Assembly (NCBI GenBank): GCA_038210375.1
Contig: JBBQWT010000005.1
Span: 62,001-126,000 of the forward strand
Source: JBBQWT01 sp038210375
Lineage (GTDB): Bacteria > Acidobacteriota > Terriglobia > Terriglobales > Acidobacteriaceae
Reading direction: 5' to 3'
DNA length: 64,000 nucleotides
Each line of letters starts with the position of its first letter. Position 1 is the first letter of the stretch. The position numbers were made by a program, and so were the translations under genes. Shown here piece by piece: positions 23,960 to 33,481 of the stretch. Below the pieces are notes generated by a model that saw only the letters and a program-made list of their open reading frames with translations, did not search any database and was not told the origin of the DNA.

Positions 23960-25702
23960 TCAAGCCGGCCGGAGCAGCGGAAGAGTGAAGGAAAATGAGG
24001 AGCCATGGTTCATTTGGCTTTCCACCCGGATGGCCCCGCCGTGGCTGATCACAATGTGTTTAGCGATGGCCAGACCCAGGCCGGTGCCGCCGCTCTCGCG
24101 CCCTGCCGAACGTGCTTTGTCCACCCGGTAAAAACGTTCGAAGATGCGCGACAGATGCTCCGATGGAATGCCGGGTCCGGAATCGCGCACGTAAAATTCA
24201 GCACAATCCGGCCCCGGGATTGAGTATCCCAAATTAATTTTGGCGCCGGGCGCAGAATACTTGACGGCATTCTGGATAAGGTTGGCGAAGACCTGGTGAA
24301 TGGCCTCGTAATCGGCTAGCACCAGGTCTTCCCCGGCGGCAGATGGCGGCGGCTCATCGCTGTGCAAGTGCATCCCGGCAGTCTCGGCGATCCTATGAAA
24401 CGCGGAAAAAGCGTCGGCTACCAGCTCGCGGCAAGTAACCGGCTGCAATTGGAAACGCTGCTCGCCTGATTCCACTCGCGCCAGCACCAGCAGGTCGTCG
24501 GTGAGGCGCGATACCCGCACCGCGTTCTTGCGGATAATTTCGGCGAACTCCCGCACCGTATCAGGGTCAGAGCTGCCGTCGAGCAGGGTCTCCGCATAGC
24601 CCTGGATGGAGGTCAGAGGGGTGCGCAGCTCGTGGGACACGTTGGCGATGAAATCGCGCCGGGTTTTTTCCACGCGCTCGATCTCGGTGAGGTCCTGCAG
24701 CACGGCCACCGCCCCACCTGACGGCAGAGGCGCCGAAACCACCTGGAAGACCTTGCCGGCAACCACCAGGGCGGCGCGCGACTGTTGCACTCCACCGCCC
24801 GCCAGGGTTTCGCGCAGGCAGCGCAGCATTTCGGGGTCGCGGATGCTTTCGATCATAGGCATCCCGCGGCGAGTGCCGCGGGGCACCAGTTCATCCATGT
24901 GGCCGTTGGCCCATTCCACCCGGCCGTCGGCGGAAACCGCGATCACCGCTTCCTACATGCTGTTGAGCAGGGTTTCTAGCTGCTGACGGCTCTGTTCGAC
25001 GGTATGGAAGCTGATTTCAAGCTGGCGCGCGCTGGCATCAAAAGCGGCGGCGACCGCGGCCAGCTCGTCGGAAGAATCTTCAGAGATACGCGCGGTAAGA
25101 TCTCCGGCGGCCACTTGTTGAGCGAATCGCGCCATACGCCGCAAGCGTTTGGAGAAGGAGTGGGCGATCCAGGCGGCCAGCAACGCGGCTGCCAGCAGCG
25201 ACAGGAGCGACGCGATCAGCAGGTTCCGGCGCACCACGGCGGCGGTGCGGCGCACCACCGCCAGCGGATAAGCCAGACGCACCACCCCGCCCCGCACCGG
25301 GGCCGCCGCGTACATAAACTCGATGCCCAGCGTTTTACTGGTGCGAGTGGAGTTGCCCGCGTCCCCGCGAAGCGCGGCCGCGACTTCAGGACGCTGCGCG
25401 TGATTTTCCATATGCGCAGGGTCGGCTTCGGAATCCGCCAGCACCTTTCCCGAAGAATCGATCATGGTGGCGCGCGCGCCGGCGGCACGGGCTTCCTGCG
25501 CGACAATTTCCGCCAAGGGATGCGCGTGGTCGTTATCCACACGATTGGCAAACAGCCTGACCTCGCGTGATAAATGCATTTGCGTCTGTTCGCGCAACGA
25601 ATCTTCCCAGGCGCGGCGAATAGTCACGTCCATGGTGATGGTTGCGGTCAGAATGACGAGGAAGAATGCAGCCAGCAGTTTCCAAAAATACCGGCTTCTC
25701 AC
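23960..25702 (-). pseudogene. phoR: phosphate sensor histidine kinase PhoR interrupted by an in-frame TAG
   Basis: A 581-codon frame encoding a PhoR-type kinase, broken at codon 250 (24953-24955) by TAG. Before it come a membrane helix, a periplasmic sensor, a second helix, HAMP (about 180-232) and the start of a coiled coil ending LETLLNSM. After it the reading continues in the same frame with EAVIAVSADGRVEWANG (PAS), then SHELRTPLTSIQGY (phosphorylated His), and ATPase motifs NLIQNAVKY, DSGPGIP and GTGLGLAI. PhoR homologues usually have Gln in the position of the stop, which is one base away from CAG. ATG overlaps the phoB stop. No shift of frame exists. A restart at GTG 24946 could give a soluble kinase; amber readthrough or a sequencing error are alternatives. 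Confidence 0.85.
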
Positions 25703-26391
25703 TTGGGAACCTCGAAACGGTAGCCGGTGCCGCGAAAGGTCTTGAGAAAGCGGGGCGACTCTGGATTGACTTCAATCTTCTCGCGAATGCGGCGCACGTA
25801 CACATCGACGGAGCGCGGAGTCACAAAGCTGGTATCGCGCCACACCGCGTCGAGCAACTGGTCGCGGGTGAAGACCCGGCCGGGGTGGCGCGCTAAATAG
25901 TCCAGCAGGCGAAATTCGGTGGCGGTGGTGGTGACGGTCTTCCCGCGCACCGTCAGCGACATCGCCCCGGAATCGATCTCAATGTCTCCGGCGGTCACTT
26001 TCATGGGCGGCAAGGGACGCTCGAAGCGCCGCAGCACCGCTTTGACCCGCGCCACCAACTCGCGCGGGCTGAAAGGTTTGGTGATGTAATCATCGGCGCC
26101 GGTTTCGAGGCCGAGCACGCGATCAGCCTCGGCGCTGCGGGCGGTCAGGAAGATGATGGGGACCGAATGCAGCGACGAACTTTGCCTTAGGTTGCGGCAG
26201 ACTTCGAGTCCATCGCCGCCGGGCACCATGATGTCGAGCAGAAAAAGCGCGGGGCCTTGTTTTTCCGCCTGGCTGAGAATGCGCTGGGCGGTGGGAAAAA
26301 TTACCACATCGAAATTGGCCCCGGTCAGATGGTGACTTGCCAGGCGGGCAATATCGGCGTCGTCTTCCAGAACAAAGATAATCTGCTTCAC
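25699..26391 (-). CDS. phoB: phosphate response regulator PhoB
   Basis: A 230-residue OmpR-type response regulator. The receiver (1-120) has EDDADIA, the phospho-acceptor in LLDIMVPG (about Asp53), and KPFSPRELVARVKAVLRR. The winged-helix DNA-binding part (about 130-228) has RLLDYLARHPGRVFTRDQLLDAVW and VDVYVRRIREKIE. It is expected to bind the 11-bp direct repeats upstream of pstC and pstS. It overlaps phoR by four bases and starts the phoB-phoR-pstS-porin gene run. A short palindrome ACAACGTTGT at 26411-26420 lies in its promoter region. Confidence 0.94.
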   Translation of the reverse strand: MKQIIFVLEDDADIARLASHHLTGANFDVVIFPTAQRILSQAEKQGPALFLLDIMVPGGDGLEVCRNLRQSSSLHSVPIIFLTARSAEADRVLGLETGADDYITKPFSPRELVARVKAVLRRFERPLPPMKVTAGDIEIDSGAMSLTVRGKTVTTTATEFRLLDYLARHPGRVFTRDQLLDAVWRDTSFVTPRSVDVYVRRIREKIEVNPESPRFLKTFRGTGYRFEVPK

Positions 26392-26439
26392 GCGGTCATT
26401 TTAGTGCAACACAACGTTGTTAAAGGAAGATGAATCCGG

Positions 26440-27285
26440 CTATTTTGGCGCTTTCGGCGGAATCCAATAGATCTCTTCCTTGATCGCCTGCCGGGGGAGC
26501 CCCCGTCGCTGCAAAATTCCTCGAGTGTGGGCGATCATTTCAGGATGGCCGCAGAGGTAAGCGGTGGAATTGTCTCCGTTCATCTCCCAACGGTCGCAAT
26601 ACTTTCTCACCAGGTCATCGACCCTGCCGACTTCATGCTTCCATTCCTTGTCTTCCCACGGCCGGCTGACGGTGGGCACATATTCGAACCATGGAACCTC
26701 AGCTGCAATTTGGGAGAGCTCTTCGCGGTAGGCAAGTTCCCACGAGCGGCTGGCGCCATCCAGCAGATACAGCTTGTGACCCTCAGGATATTTATTTTGC
26801 TTCCCATGCCGGTAGAGCGTCCGAATATAGCTCACGAATGGCGCCACCCCGGTGACCGTGGATAACAGCAGGTGTTTATGCCGGGCCAGGGGCGCCGCCA
26901 GCATCCGACCTTCTTCCCGGTCATGAATTTCCAGCATGAACCGGCCTTTGGCAGACTTGCGCATCCACAGATGATCGCCGGGCTGCAGTTTGTAGAGCAG
27001 CGGAGTAAGACCGCCGTGGTGCACCAGCTCCAAAAAAAATTCCAGATGCGATTCCTCCGGCGAAGAAACGATCGAGTAGGGTCGTTCGATGGGGCGTGCG
27101 GTGTTATCCGCCGGATCGGTCTTTACTCCCAGGGTGGCATATTGTCCGGGCAGAAAATTAAATTCCGCCCCGGGATCGACTCGGATCGACCACAACTCGG
27201 CGGTGATGTCTTTCCGCGCGGTCACCGTGGCTTGAAAAAATTTATCGGCGTTGAACCCCGCGGGGCTGGTTTCACCGGCAGCCAT
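26440..27285 (-). CDS. ferredoxin/flavodoxin-NADP reductase
   Basis: A 281-residue FAD enzyme with the ferredoxin reductase fold. FNFLPGQYATLGV and RPYSIVSSP bind FAD; LLSTVTGVAPFVSYIRTL and LLDGASRSWELAYREEL bind NADP; the AYLCGHPEMI segment is near the C-terminus, which ends with basic and Pro residues. It moves electrons between NADPH and ferredoxin or flavodoxin in the cytoplasm. It stands alone, divergent from murJ. Confidence 0.88.
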   Translation of the reverse strand: MAAGETSPAGFNADKFFQATVTARKDITAELWSIRVDPGAEFNFLPGQYATLGVKTDPADNTARPIERPYSIVSSPEESHLEFFLELVHHGGLTPLLYKLQPGDHLWMRKSAKGRFMLEIHDREEGRMLAAPLARHKHLLLSTVTGVAPFVSYIRTLYRHGKQNKYPEGHKLYLLDGASRSWELAYREELSQIAAEVPWFEYVPTVSRPWEDKEWKHEVGRVDDLVRKYCDRWEMNGDNSTAYLCGHPEMIAHTRGILQRRGLPRQAIKEEIYWIPPKAPK

Positions 27286-27438
27286 AGCGCGCGAATCTCC
27301 ATCTTGACCCGGCGAACTGGGCGGTGGGCCGCTGCAATCTTAGTGCAGCCGACGGGTGCAGGCGATTAATTTATTTCGCCCCGATACGGGTGTTAGGGAA
27401 TCGAGAGCAAACTCTTTGCGTGTAAAATCGCCAAACTG

Positions 27439-29055
27439 ATGATGGATTCCCCCGAACCTCCAGCCGGCGGCGAGCGCACCCCGGAGACGCGCGCCGGGGT
27501 GCTGGAAATGTTGCGGCCATCGCGCCAGTACAGCGCCCAATCCGCGGCATGGCTCATGATGTTCGCGGTGTTCCTCTCGCGGATATTCGGCTTTCTGCGC
27601 GAGTCCTATATCGCCTGGGCCTTCGGCGCCGGCCTCAAGACCGACGCGTTTGTGGCCGCGTTTACCCTGCCCGATTACTTGAATTACCTGCTGGCTGGCG
27701 GCGCGGTTTCCATAACTTTTGTCTCCATTTTCAGCCGCTATGCCGCGCAGGGCCGCGAGGCCGACGCGCAAAAAGCTTTCAGCACGGTGATCACCGTAAT
27801 GACCGCGGTGCTGGCGGTTGCGGTGGCGCTGGCCTGGATTTTCACTCGTCCACTGGAGGGTTGGATGTTCCCGGAATTCCGGCCGGAGCAGTTGCAGCTT
27901 TGCGTATCGCTCACCCGCATCCTTCTGCCCGCGCAGTTGTTTTTTTATGTGGGCGGCGTAGTCTCGGCGGCCCAGCTTTCGCGCCGCCAGTTCCTGATTC
28001 CCGCGTTTACCCCCATCATCTACAACGTCGGCATTATCGCCGGTGGACTTTTACTGGGGCACAGCATGGGAATTTCATCTCTCGCGGTGGGCGCGGTCGC
28101 CGGCGCCCTGCTCGGCCCGTTTCTGCTGAACGTCTACGGAGCGCGCCTGGCGGGAATGAAATTTGCCATCTCGTTCGATCTTGCGGATCCGGGCTTCCGC
28201 GAATGGCTGCGTCTTTCCATTCCCCTGATGCTGGGAGTCTCACTGGTGGCAGTCGATGATTGGATCTTGCGCTACTTCGCCTCCGGAGGCGCGGGCGACA
28301 TTACCCGTCTGAACTATGCGAAGCGATTGTTCTCGGTTCCCATTGCGGTGTTGGGACAGGCGGTCGGCCAAGCCTCACTGCCATTCTTCAGCAGGCTTTT
28401 TGGCGCCAACAAACGGGCGGAAATGGCCGCCAGCGTGAACCAGGCGGTCTATCGCATGGCGGCCATCTCGTTCCTGGCCACGGCGTGGATGGTGGCCTGC
28501 GCGCTGCCCCTGGTGGACCTGATCTACCGGCGCGGCCGCTTTAGTATTTCCGATTCCCAATCCACCGCAATTCTCTTTTTCTGTTTTGCGTTTTCTCTTG
28601 TCTTCTGGTCGGCGCAGGCGCTTTACGTGCGCGCTTTCTATGCCGCCAGCGATATGTGGACGCCCATGATTGCCAGTACCCTGGTGACCCTGGCTTCCCT
28701 GCCGGTGTATTACGGATTGTTCAAGAGCCATGGGGTGGTGGGATTGGCCATCGCATCCAATATCGGAATCATGGCCAACACCGTGGTCACCGCCATCATG
28801 CTGCATCGCAAAAACCTTGTCCCGCTACCGGGCCTGGCCTGGGCGCAGCTGGGCAAAGCGCTGGGAACCGCCGTGGTTGCCGGGGCGGCCGGAATCGCGG
28901 TGGCGCGCACCGTCCCCTGGAATGGGTCGCGCATCGCCGATTTCGAATCCCTGGGATTAGTGACCCTGACCTGGGCGGCGGCGGTCAGCGCGGGATTGTG
29001 GGCGAGCAATTCCGATCTATTGCAAATGCTGCCTAGGCGACGGCGATCGTCATGA
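27439..29055 (+). CDS. murJ: lipid II flippase MurJ
   Basis: A 538-residue inner-membrane protein with about fourteen helices. SRIFGFLRESYIAWAFGAGLKTDAFVAAF at the N-terminus and the central AVDDWILRYFASGGAGDITRLNYAKRLFSVPIAV are MurJ motifs with charged cavity residues. It moves lipid II across the membrane in peptidoglycan synthesis. Its TGA overlaps the ATG of rnr, suggesting translational coupling to the RNase gene. Confidence 0.93.
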   Translation: MMDSPEPPAGGERTPETRAGVLEMLRPSRQYSAQSAAWLMMFAVFLSRIFGFLRESYIAWAFGAGLKTDAFVAAFTLPDYLNYLLAGGAVSITFVSIFSRYAAQGREADAQKAFSTVITVMTAVLAVAVALAWIFTRPLEGWMFPEFRPEQLQLCVSLTRILLPAQLFFYVGGVVSAAQLSRRQFLIPAFTPIIYNVGIIAGGLLLGHSMGISSLAVGAVAGALLGPFLLNVYGARLAGMKFAISFDLADPGFREWLRLSIPLMLGVSLVAVDDWILRYFASGGAGDITRLNYAKRLFSVPIAVLGQAVGQASLPFFSRLFGANKRAEMAASVNQAVYRMAAISFLATAWMVACALPLVDLIYRRGRFSISDSQSTAILFFCFAFSLVFWSAQALYVRAFYAASDMWTPMIASTLVTLASLPVYYGLFKSHGVVGLAIASNIGIMANTVVTAIMLHRKNLVPLPGLAWAQLGKALGTAVVAGAAGIAVARTVPWNGSRIADFESLGLVTLTWAAAVSAGLWASNSDLLQMLPRRRRSS

Positions 29056-31637
29056 GACGCAAACCGCAAACACCTTCGCGCAAGCGATTCAGTGGCCCTC
29101 CCAAACGGAAGATCGATAAGGCCGTGGTATCCGTGCCGCGCACTGATTCAACGGCTGCACCGGCCCGCCAGGATTCGCAATCCCTTGAAGCCCGGGTGCT
29201 GCAGTTCATCACCCGACAGCCGCGGCAGATGGCAGGGTACAAGCAGATGGTCCGCGAGATGGGACTGGAGGGCGAAGACCGCCGGCAACTGGCGAGCACG
29301 CTCGCGGGAATGTCCAGCCGGGGTAAATTGCAGGAACGCGACGACGACCGCTTCGCGCTCCCCTCCGCCGCGGCCGGCAAGAACATGGTGGTGGGCCGGC
29401 TGACCATGCATCGCGATGGATATGGCTTCGTGATTCCGGAATCGACGCGCGACGGCAGGAAATTCGATCGCGATATTTTCATTCCGCCTCCGGCGGTGGG
29501 GCCCGCCATGCATGGCGACCGGGTGCTGGTGGAGATGGGGCCGGTACAACGCGAAGGCCGCACCGAGGGCCGCATCGTGCGCGTGGTCGATCGCGCCCAC
29601 GCCACCGTGGTGGGTACTTTTCATTACGGCGACCGCGAAAACTTTGTCACTTCCATCGACGATAAGCTCGCGCTCGAAATCATGATCCCCGCGGGTATGG
29701 AGCGACCTTCGCCGGCTACACTCTCCGGCGAGAGCAGTTCCGCAGACGAGTCCGCGCTACCTCGCCGAGCCGGCTCGCCCCATCGCGTGCTAGGCAATGA
29801 AGCCCGCCTGAAGCAGGGCCCGAAGGACGTTGACGGTGTGGTGGTTGACGTGGAGATTACCGACTGGCCGACGGCGACGCGCAAAGCCCGCGGACGAGTC
29901 GTGGAAATCATCGGCTACGAAGACGACTTCGGCGTGGATGTTGAGATCATCATCCGCAAGCATCACCTGCCTCACATTTTTCCCGCCGCTGTGCTGGCGC
30001 AGGCGCAGCGCATCAGCGGGGTGGTCCCCGCCAGCGACTTGGCAGCCCGCCACGACTATCGCAGCGTCCCCATCGTCACCATCGATGGCGAAACCGCACG
30101 CGATTTCGATGACGCGGTGACCGCGCTGCGGCTGCCCAATGGAAACTACGAGCTGCAGGTGCATATCGCGGATGTTGCCCACTATGTGGAAGAAGGTACC
30201 TCCATCGATGCGGAAGCGCGCTTGCGCGGTACGTCGGTGTACTTCCCCGATCGCGCCGTCCCCATGCTTCCCCTTGAGCTTTCCACCGACATCTGCAGCT
30301 TGCGGCCGCAGGTTGAGCGCCTGGTGCTTTCCTGCATCATGGAAATTGATCATGCCGGCGAAGTGGTGGGATACCAGATTCACGAGGGCGTGATCCAGTC
30401 CGCCGAGCGCATGACCTACGGGAATGTGCAGTTGATTCTCGATGGAGATGCCGGGGTGCGCGAGCGCTACCGGCGCCTGCTGCCGGAATTTCAATTGATG
30501 GAGGAAGTGGCGCTGGCGCTCAATCGCAAGCGGGTGCGCCGCGGCTCCATCGACTTCGACCTGCCGGAGCCGGTGATCGAGTTTGACGACGCCGGATTGA
30601 TGCAGGGCGTGACTCGCTCCGAGCGCCAGTTTGCCAACCGCTTGATCGAGGAATTCATGCTGGCGGCCAATGAATGTGTGGCGTCTTACCTCGAACACCT
30701 CGAAGTGCCGGCCCTTTATCGCACCCACCAGAAACCCGAGGCGCGCAAGGTCTATGACTTTGAGATCATCGCCGCCACCTTCGGATATTCGCTGGGAGTG
30801 GGCGCGCTGCCGGTGCAGCGCACGTATTTAAAAGCTGATAAGCGCGCGCACCAGAGCCGCGGCGGCGGACGCGACCGCGGCTCGCGCCCGGTGGAAGTGC
30901 CGCAGGACGTCCACATCACTCCGCGGATGTACCAGAAACTCACCCAGAAGATCGCGGGGAAGCCGGAAGAGCGCATCCTCTCGTTTCTCATGTTGCGTTC
31001 GCTGAAGCAGGCCCGCTATTCCGAGGTGAACGATGGACACTTCGCCCTGGCCGCCCCGGCATACACCCATTTCACCTCGCCCATCCGTCGCTATCCTGAC
31101 CTGGTGGTGCATCGGATCCTCAAGCGGGTGCTGCGCGAGCAAGCCGAGATCGCGCCTTCGCCAGTGCGGGAAAACCTCAAGACCGCATCCGGCCGCCCGT
31201 CGCCGTGGTCGAAGCGTACTCCTTCCGATCATCAATCGGGAACGGCCAAAAGGGCCCGCAGCGCCGCCGATGAAGAGATGCACGACGTCGCTGAGACTGC
31301 GAGCCAGACCGAGCGTCGCGCCGACGAGGCGGAACGCGAGCTGATGGAGTGGAAGAAGATGAAATTCATGCAGCAGCGGCTGGGAGATGATTATCCCGGC
31401 CTGGTGATCAGCATCACCAAGTACGGAATGTACGTTGAGCTGCTGGATATGTTCATCGAAGGGTTTGTCCCCCTGACGACCATGACCGACGATCACTACA
31501 CCTTCAGGGAAAACACCCGGCAGATAATCGGGGAACGCTCGCGCATGACCTATTCCATGGGCGACCGGGTGCAGGTGCTTGTGGATCGCATCGACCGTAC
31601 CCAGAAGCGGATCCAATTTTCGATCCTGCACCAGTGA
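29052..31637 (+). CDS. rnr: ribonuclease R
   Basis: An 861-residue 3'-5' exoribonuclease. N-terminal winged-helix and cold-shock domains (about 50-270) are followed by the RNB core (about 340-680), in which the metal-binding acidic set is DGETARDFDDAV, and a C-terminal S1 domain (about 775-855; YPGLVISITKYGMYVELLD). Two linkers are longer than usual: about 218-255 (Ser/Ala/Arg-rich) and about 695-765 between RNB and S1 (KTASGRPSPWSKR to TERRADEAERE). A further Gly/Arg-rich insert lies near 595-615 (SRGGGRDRGSR). These could be RNA-binding or lineage-specific. It degrades structured RNA. Confidence 0.95.
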   Translation: MRRKPQTPSRKRFSGPPKRKIDKAVVSVPRTDSTAAPARQDSQSLEARVLQFITRQPRQMAGYKQMVREMGLEGEDRRQLASTLAGMSSRGKLQERDDDRFALPSAAAGKNMVVGRLTMHRDGYGFVIPESTRDGRKFDRDIFIPPPAVGPAMHGDRVLVEMGPVQREGRTEGRIVRVVDRAHATVVGTFHYGDRENFVTSIDDKLALEIMIPAGMERPSPATLSGESSSADESALPRRAGSPHRVLGNEARLKQGPKDVDGVVVDVEITDWPTATRKARGRVVEIIGYEDDFGVDVEIIIRKHHLPHIFPAAVLAQAQRISGVVPASDLAARHDYRSVPIVTIDGETARDFDDAVTALRLPNGNYELQVHIADVAHYVEEGTSIDAEARLRGTSVYFPDRAVPMLPLELSTDICSLRPQVERLVLSCIMEIDHAGEVVGYQIHEGVIQSAERMTYGNVQLILDGDAGVRERYRRLLPEFQLMEEVALALNRKRVRRGSIDFDLPEPVIEFDDAGLMQGVTRSERQFANRLIEEFMLAANECVASYLEHLEVPALYRTHQKPEARKVYDFEIIAATFGYSLGVGALPVQRTYLKADKRAHQSRGGGRDRGSRPVEVPQDVHITPRMYQKLTQKIAGKPEERILSFLMLRSLKQARYSEVNDGHFALAAPAYTHFTSPIRRYPDLVVHRILKRVLREQAEIAPSPVRENLKTASGRPSPWSKRTPSDHQSGTAKRARSAADEEMHDVAETASQTERRADEAERELMEWKKMKFMQQRLGDDYPGLVISITKYGMYVELLDMFIEGFVPLTTMTDDHYTFRENTRQIIGERSRMTYSMGDRVQVLVDRIDRTQKRIQFSILHQ

Positions 31638-31696
31638 CACTGGGCGCGAATCGAGGGAAGCTTGAAACTTTGAATTGAGCAGTACGGTTCCGGATT

Positions 31697-32128
31697 TCAG
31701 TTTCCGTGGCCGCCGCTGCGCTCGGCAAACATCCAGCGATGGCCTTCGTTATCCGCCGCGCGATATTGTCTCTCCCCGCCGCCGCCTTTCTCAATGGCAC
31801 TCAAGATAGTGGCGCCCGCGGCTTCGGCCTGCAGGTAATGCGCATCCAGGTCCTTTACGTACACCATGACTCCGTCAATCACCCAGGGGACGTCGGTCCA
31901 TCGCCGCGCCGACTCGCAATTTTCAGCATGCCGGCGCGGTCCCTGGTAATCGAGGGTGGGACTGGCCACCATCACGGTGCCGCCGGAAATTTCCAGCTCG
32001 CCATGCACCACCAGGCCTTCATCATTTTCGATGCGACGGGTTTCTTTAAAGCCAAAAGCCAGCACCAGCCAATCCATGGCGGCGCCCGCGTTCTCGTAGG
32101 CGATGAAAGGGAAAACCGATTGCGACAT
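31697..32128 (-). CDS. VOC-fold (glyoxalase/PhnB-like) protein
   Basis: A 143-residue protein with two VOC beta-alpha-beta-beta-beta modules. FPFIAYENAGAAMDWLVLAFGF begins module 1 and GVMVYVKDLDAHYLQAEAAGA begins module 2. It ends with the usual WMFAER-like edge strand. The family includes metal-dependent isomerases, dioxygenases and antibiotic-binding proteins; no specific metal-ligand set identifies a reaction. Confidence 0.85.
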   Translation of the reverse strand: MSQSVFPFIAYENAGAAMDWLVLAFGFKETRRIENDEGLVVHGELEISGGTVMVASPTLDYQGPRRHAENCESARRWTDVPWVIDGVMVYVKDLDAHYLQAEAAGATILSAIEKGGGGERQYRAADNEGHRWMFAERSGGHGN

Positions 32129-32586
32129 GGGAAACTCCCTGAGTAAGATACGGTCCTGCGCTGTGGCGGCTTACACCATACTCAAATCGCCGGCGATTAA
32201 CAAACCAGAAACGTGGACCAACCTCGACGGAATTGATGCAGGCAGGCCCCCAACCGGATGTCATTCTGACGACCCCCGGCTTTATCGGGGCGAGGAAGAA
32301 TCCCTACCCTCGGCAAACTCTCAGCTACCCCGATGGTTCATCTCCGCCGAATACTGACCACCATACGATGACGGTCGAGCGCGTTGCCTGCTCCAATGCG
32401 GAAGACCGAAAAAGACCCCAGGGAAATACTTGTCGAACAGTAGGGGTCCTTCCTCACCCCCGATAAAACCGGGGGCGTCAGGATGACACCGGGGAAGGGG
32501 GGTTGGAGATGGCGAGATTCTTCCGCGGACAAGAATCGAAATGGCACACCGCAGCTACGTAACCGCTCTAGCTTCGTGAAGCTTAT
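32129..32586. other. 458-bp intergenic region with a complete family 2 repeat
   Basis: Between the VOC gene and the secreted protein gene. It contains the second full copy of the inverted-ended repeat at 32260-32487. No gene or RNA was recognised. Confidence 0.65.
32260..32487. repeat. 228-bp element with inverted ends, repeat family 2, copy B
   Basis: The left end GTCATTCTGACGACCCCCGG, then TTTATCGGGGCGAGGAAGAA, is mirrored by the right end CCTTCCTCACCCCCGATAAA, then CCGGGGGCGTCAGGATGAC. The length is within one base of copy A and the right interior (CAGGGAAATACTTGTCGAAC) aligns with it, while the middle has diverged. Confidence 0.8.
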
Positions 32587-33393
32587 TCAGTGCCTTTTGC
32601 GCGGCGGCGTCTTGTTGGGGTCGTAATTGATATTCGCGGTGAACAGCGAATCGGCCAGGCCGCTGTTGTAAGTGACCGTCCTGATAAATCGCTCGGAGAC
32701 CAGTTCCCCGTTGTGACTGCGCGCCACCGAGTGCGGGGTGTTGATGCCTTGCTCGGGGCGGTAGTTATCGTAAACTTCGCCTTCTTCATCATGCTCGCGG
32801 CTGGCGGGGTCGCGGACGGTGTAGGTCTTCTTGACCGGCAGGTGAGTGTGAGAGTCGATAAACAGGGTCACCCCTTCGTTTTTTGCGTTCATGATGGTGA
32901 CCTGCTCGACCTGTTTGCGCTCGGCAAGGGTGGTCCCATCGTAGAAAAGAGCAACCCCCGGCTGGTTGATCCAGCGGCGCAACACAAATTCCAGGCTGAA
33001 CATGCGGCGATGGAGATACTCGGCGAGGTCGGCCGGATCTTCCGCGCGAGTGCCGCGGTAGGTGGTTTCCAAGCCGACATCCCCGTTATGGATCACGACC
33101 CAATCGCGCTGCTTGGTGAGCTCGACGCGGTCTTTGTCCGGAAACTTCCAGAAGCGCCAGAATAATGCGCCCTCTCCGTTGGGGACGCCGTGATAGAACC
33201 CGTACGTCCGGCCTTCCTGGCGCATGTCCTGAATATTGAGATAGGCCTGCCCGCCCAGAGCCTGGATCGCCTGATCGAGCACCGCCCGCGCTTTTTTGGC
33301 GTTGTTGGCGTCGGCTGGTATGGCCGCCGGAGTCTGCGCGCTGGCGGCAAGAGCACAAAGAGTGAAAATAATAGCGATAAAAGTGGGCTTCAT
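32587..33393 (-). CDS. secreted hypothetical protein, LolA-like fold possible
   Basis: A 268-residue protein with a signal peptide (about 1-19, ending ASAQ). After it come AVLDQAIQALGGQAYLNIQDMRQEGRTYGF and beta-rich segments (LFWRFWKFPDKDRVEL, VTLFIDSHTHLPVKKTYTV), a pattern like outer-membrane lipoprotein carrier proteins of the LolA/LolB fold found widely in acidobacteria. ATG 33393 is preferred because the signal peptide follows directly. Partner and cargo are unknown. Confidence 0.7.
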   Translation of the reverse strand: MKPTFIAIIFTLCALAASAQTPAAIPADANNAKKARAVLDQAIQALGGQAYLNIQDMRQEGRTYGFYHGVPNGEGALFWRFWKFPDKDRVELTKQRDWVVIHNGDVGLETTYRGTRAEDPADLAEYLHRRMFSLEFVLRRWINQPGVALFYDGTTLAERKQVEQVTIMNAKNEGVTLFIDSHTHLPVKKTYTVRDPASREHDEEGEVYDNYRPEQGINTPHSVARSHNGELVSERFIRTVTYNSGLADSLFTANINYDPNKTPPRKRH

Positions 33394-33481
33394 GACGGAC
33401 CAGAGATTAGACGCTGCGGCATGCGTTGGCGATGCATGCTTTAGTCCGGTGAAACCGGAGAATACGCCGCTCTTACCACTT

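Noticed and set aside
26411..26420. Palindrome ACAACGTTGT before phoB
   Set aside because: Short enough to occur by chance; kept only as a remark in the phoB entry.
29790..30728. A 312-codon open frame opposite rnr
   Set aside because: Antisense of the RNB core; composition typical of a shadow frame.
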